Under the pieces are notes generated by a model. It ran no database searches and was not told the DNA's origin. It saw only the letters and a program-made list of their open reading frames with translations. From Bacillota bacterium (lineage in GTDB: Bacteria; Bacillota; Clostridia; DSM-8532): a stretch of DNA of 33,168 nt. The stretch lies in contig JAKIML020000076.1 of the NCBI GenBank assembly GCA_022702935.2, forward strand, positions 1-33,168, in the 5' to 3' direction. The position numbers and the translations under genes were made by a program. This document shows, piece by piece, positions 32,511 to 33,168 of the stretch (within the stretch, counting starts at the first letter, position 1; each line of letters starts with the position of its first letter).

Positions 32511-32538
32511 AAGGCTGGTTCGCAACCGAACCAGCCTT
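32511..32538 (-). terminator. Terminator of the PutP-type symporter gene
   Basis: AAGGCTGGTTCG (32511-32522) pairs perfectly over 12 bp with CGAACCAGCCTT (32527-32538) around a 4-base loop. On the minus strand four T residues follow. It lies 21 bp beyond the symporter stop codon. Confidence 0.93.
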
Positions 32539-32559
32539 GGGAAATGCTTCAAGCTTGCC

Positions 32560-33168
32560 TCAGCCTTGATAGGTCTTGGCCAACTCAAACTCCTTCTCAA
32601 TCTCCTCAGAGGGCTTCCTGGTCAGCAAGGAAACAACCACAATGAAGATGCAGGAGATGACAAAGGCCGGGAAGAGCTCGTAGATATCAAAGAGACCGCC
32701 AAGAGGCCGAATCAGCTTATTCCAGACAAAGACCATGACACCGCCGGACACCATGCCGGCAATGGCTCCCCACTGGTTCACACGCTTCCAGAACAGGGAG
32801 AAGAGCATGAGGGGGCCGAAGGTAGCGCCGAAGCCTGCCCAGGCAAAGGCAACCAACTCGAAAATGATGCTGTCTTCATCCAGGGCAAGAACCATGGCGA
32901 TAATGGATATGACAACCAGGGATATTCTTGTTGCCCACAATACCACTTTATCCGAGGCATTCTTTTTAAACAGTCCATGATAAATATTCTTGGCAAAGGC
33001 CGAAGAGGCAATCAGCAGGTAAGAGTCCGAAGAGCTGATGGTGGCAGCCAGAATACCCGCCATGACAATTCCTGCCAGAAAGGGCGGGAAGAAGTTGGTA
33101 GACATAAGGATAAAGATATTCTCAGCATCGCTCTTAGTCTGCAGTGCTGTTGCATACAAGGCCCTTCC
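32560..33168 (-). CDS. Sodium/solute symporter, PutP-type (N-terminus cut by window edge)
   Basis: The last 202 residues of a sodium:solute symporter (SSS family), most like the sodium/proline symporter. GRALYATALQTKSDAENIFI at the window edge and PPFLAGIVMAGILAATISSS followed by DSYLLIASSAFAKNIY match the PutP sodium-site region. About five membrane helices are visible and the C-terminus is a charged cytoplasmic tail (KPSEEIEKEFELAKTYQG). The frame stays open to the window end, so the gene continues beyond it. Proline is the likely substrate, but pantothenate or other solutes cannot be excluded from this part. Confidence 0.9.
   Translation of the reverse strand, partial: GRALYATALQTKSDAENIFILMSTNFFPPFLAGIVMAGILAATISSSDSYLLIASSAFAKNIYHGLFKKNASDKVVLWATRISLVVISIIAMVLALDEDSIIFELVAFAWAGFGATFGPLMLFSLFWKRVNQWGAIAGMVSGGVMVFVWNKLIRPLGGLFDIYELFPAFVISCIFIVVVSLLTRKPSEEIEKEFELAKTYQG

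Overview
The window looks like chromosome from an anaerobic Bacillota (Clostridia-type) bacterium. The evidence is strong GGAGG-type ribosome binding sites, occasional TTG and GTG starts, a cell-wall protein anchored by S-layer homology (SLH) domains, lipoproteins with classical lipoboxes, an Fnr-like regulator with a cysteine cluster, and oxygen/NO defence proteins (RIC/hemerythrin, peroxiredoxin, ferritin-like). Almost every gene lies on the minus strand; only an acetylxylan-esterase-like gene and a small lipoprotein gene lie on the plus strand. I saw no rRNA, tRNA, CRISPR array, transposase or phage gene. The species cannot be named from the sequence alone.

Layout, left to right. (1) 1-2497: a coupled set encoding a RIC/ScdA-type di-iron repair protein, a DUF1858 protein and a DUF438/hemerythrin protein (cut by the window edge), downstream of a Crp/Fnr regulator with a CxCxxCx4C N-terminus. 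(2) 2601-4152: a secreted protein with a copper-amine-oxidase-like N domain and a PrcB-like C domain, and a ferritin-like protein with a coat-like tail. (3) 4335-7425: an NAD-salvage operon in the order NrtR-type Nudix regulator, nicotinamidase, nicotinate phosphoribosyltransferase. The last gene is interrupted by a -1 frame discontinuity at a TTTCCCA heptamer. Four 14-bp repeats sit over the start of transcription. (4) 7679-10237: a CE7 esterase, a peroxiredoxin and an SDR oxidoreductase. (5) 10420-13702: a YbiT-like ABC-F protein, a MerR/TipAS regulator with a textbook 19-bp-spacer promoter, and a divergent lipoprotein. (6) 13883-16228: carboxynorspermidine dehydrogenase and decarboxylase, an alternative polyamine route. 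(7) 16376-24031: a 2551-residue secreted amylopullulanase with two separate GH13 catalytic domains and three SLH domains, preceded by two LacI/CcpA-type operators. (8) 24586-29829: a complete branched-chain amino acid ABC transporter (liv) operon ending in a CBS-ACT protein. (9) 29932-32416: a polar amino acid ABC transporter. (10) 32560-33168: the C-terminal part of a PutP-type sodium/solute symporter.

Together this describes a heterotrophic anaerobe that degrades starch at the cell surface, takes up amino acids through several transporters, salvages nicotinamide, and defends iron-sulfur proteins against oxygen or nitric oxide. No wholly new system is obvious. The points most worth a second look are the TTTCCCA frame break in the NAPRTase gene, the phased 14-bp repeats at the NrtR promoter, the lost second Walker A lysine in the ABC-F protein, the paired operators 94 bp apart before the amylopullulanase gene, and the DUF438/DUF1858/RIC/Fnr-like cluster.
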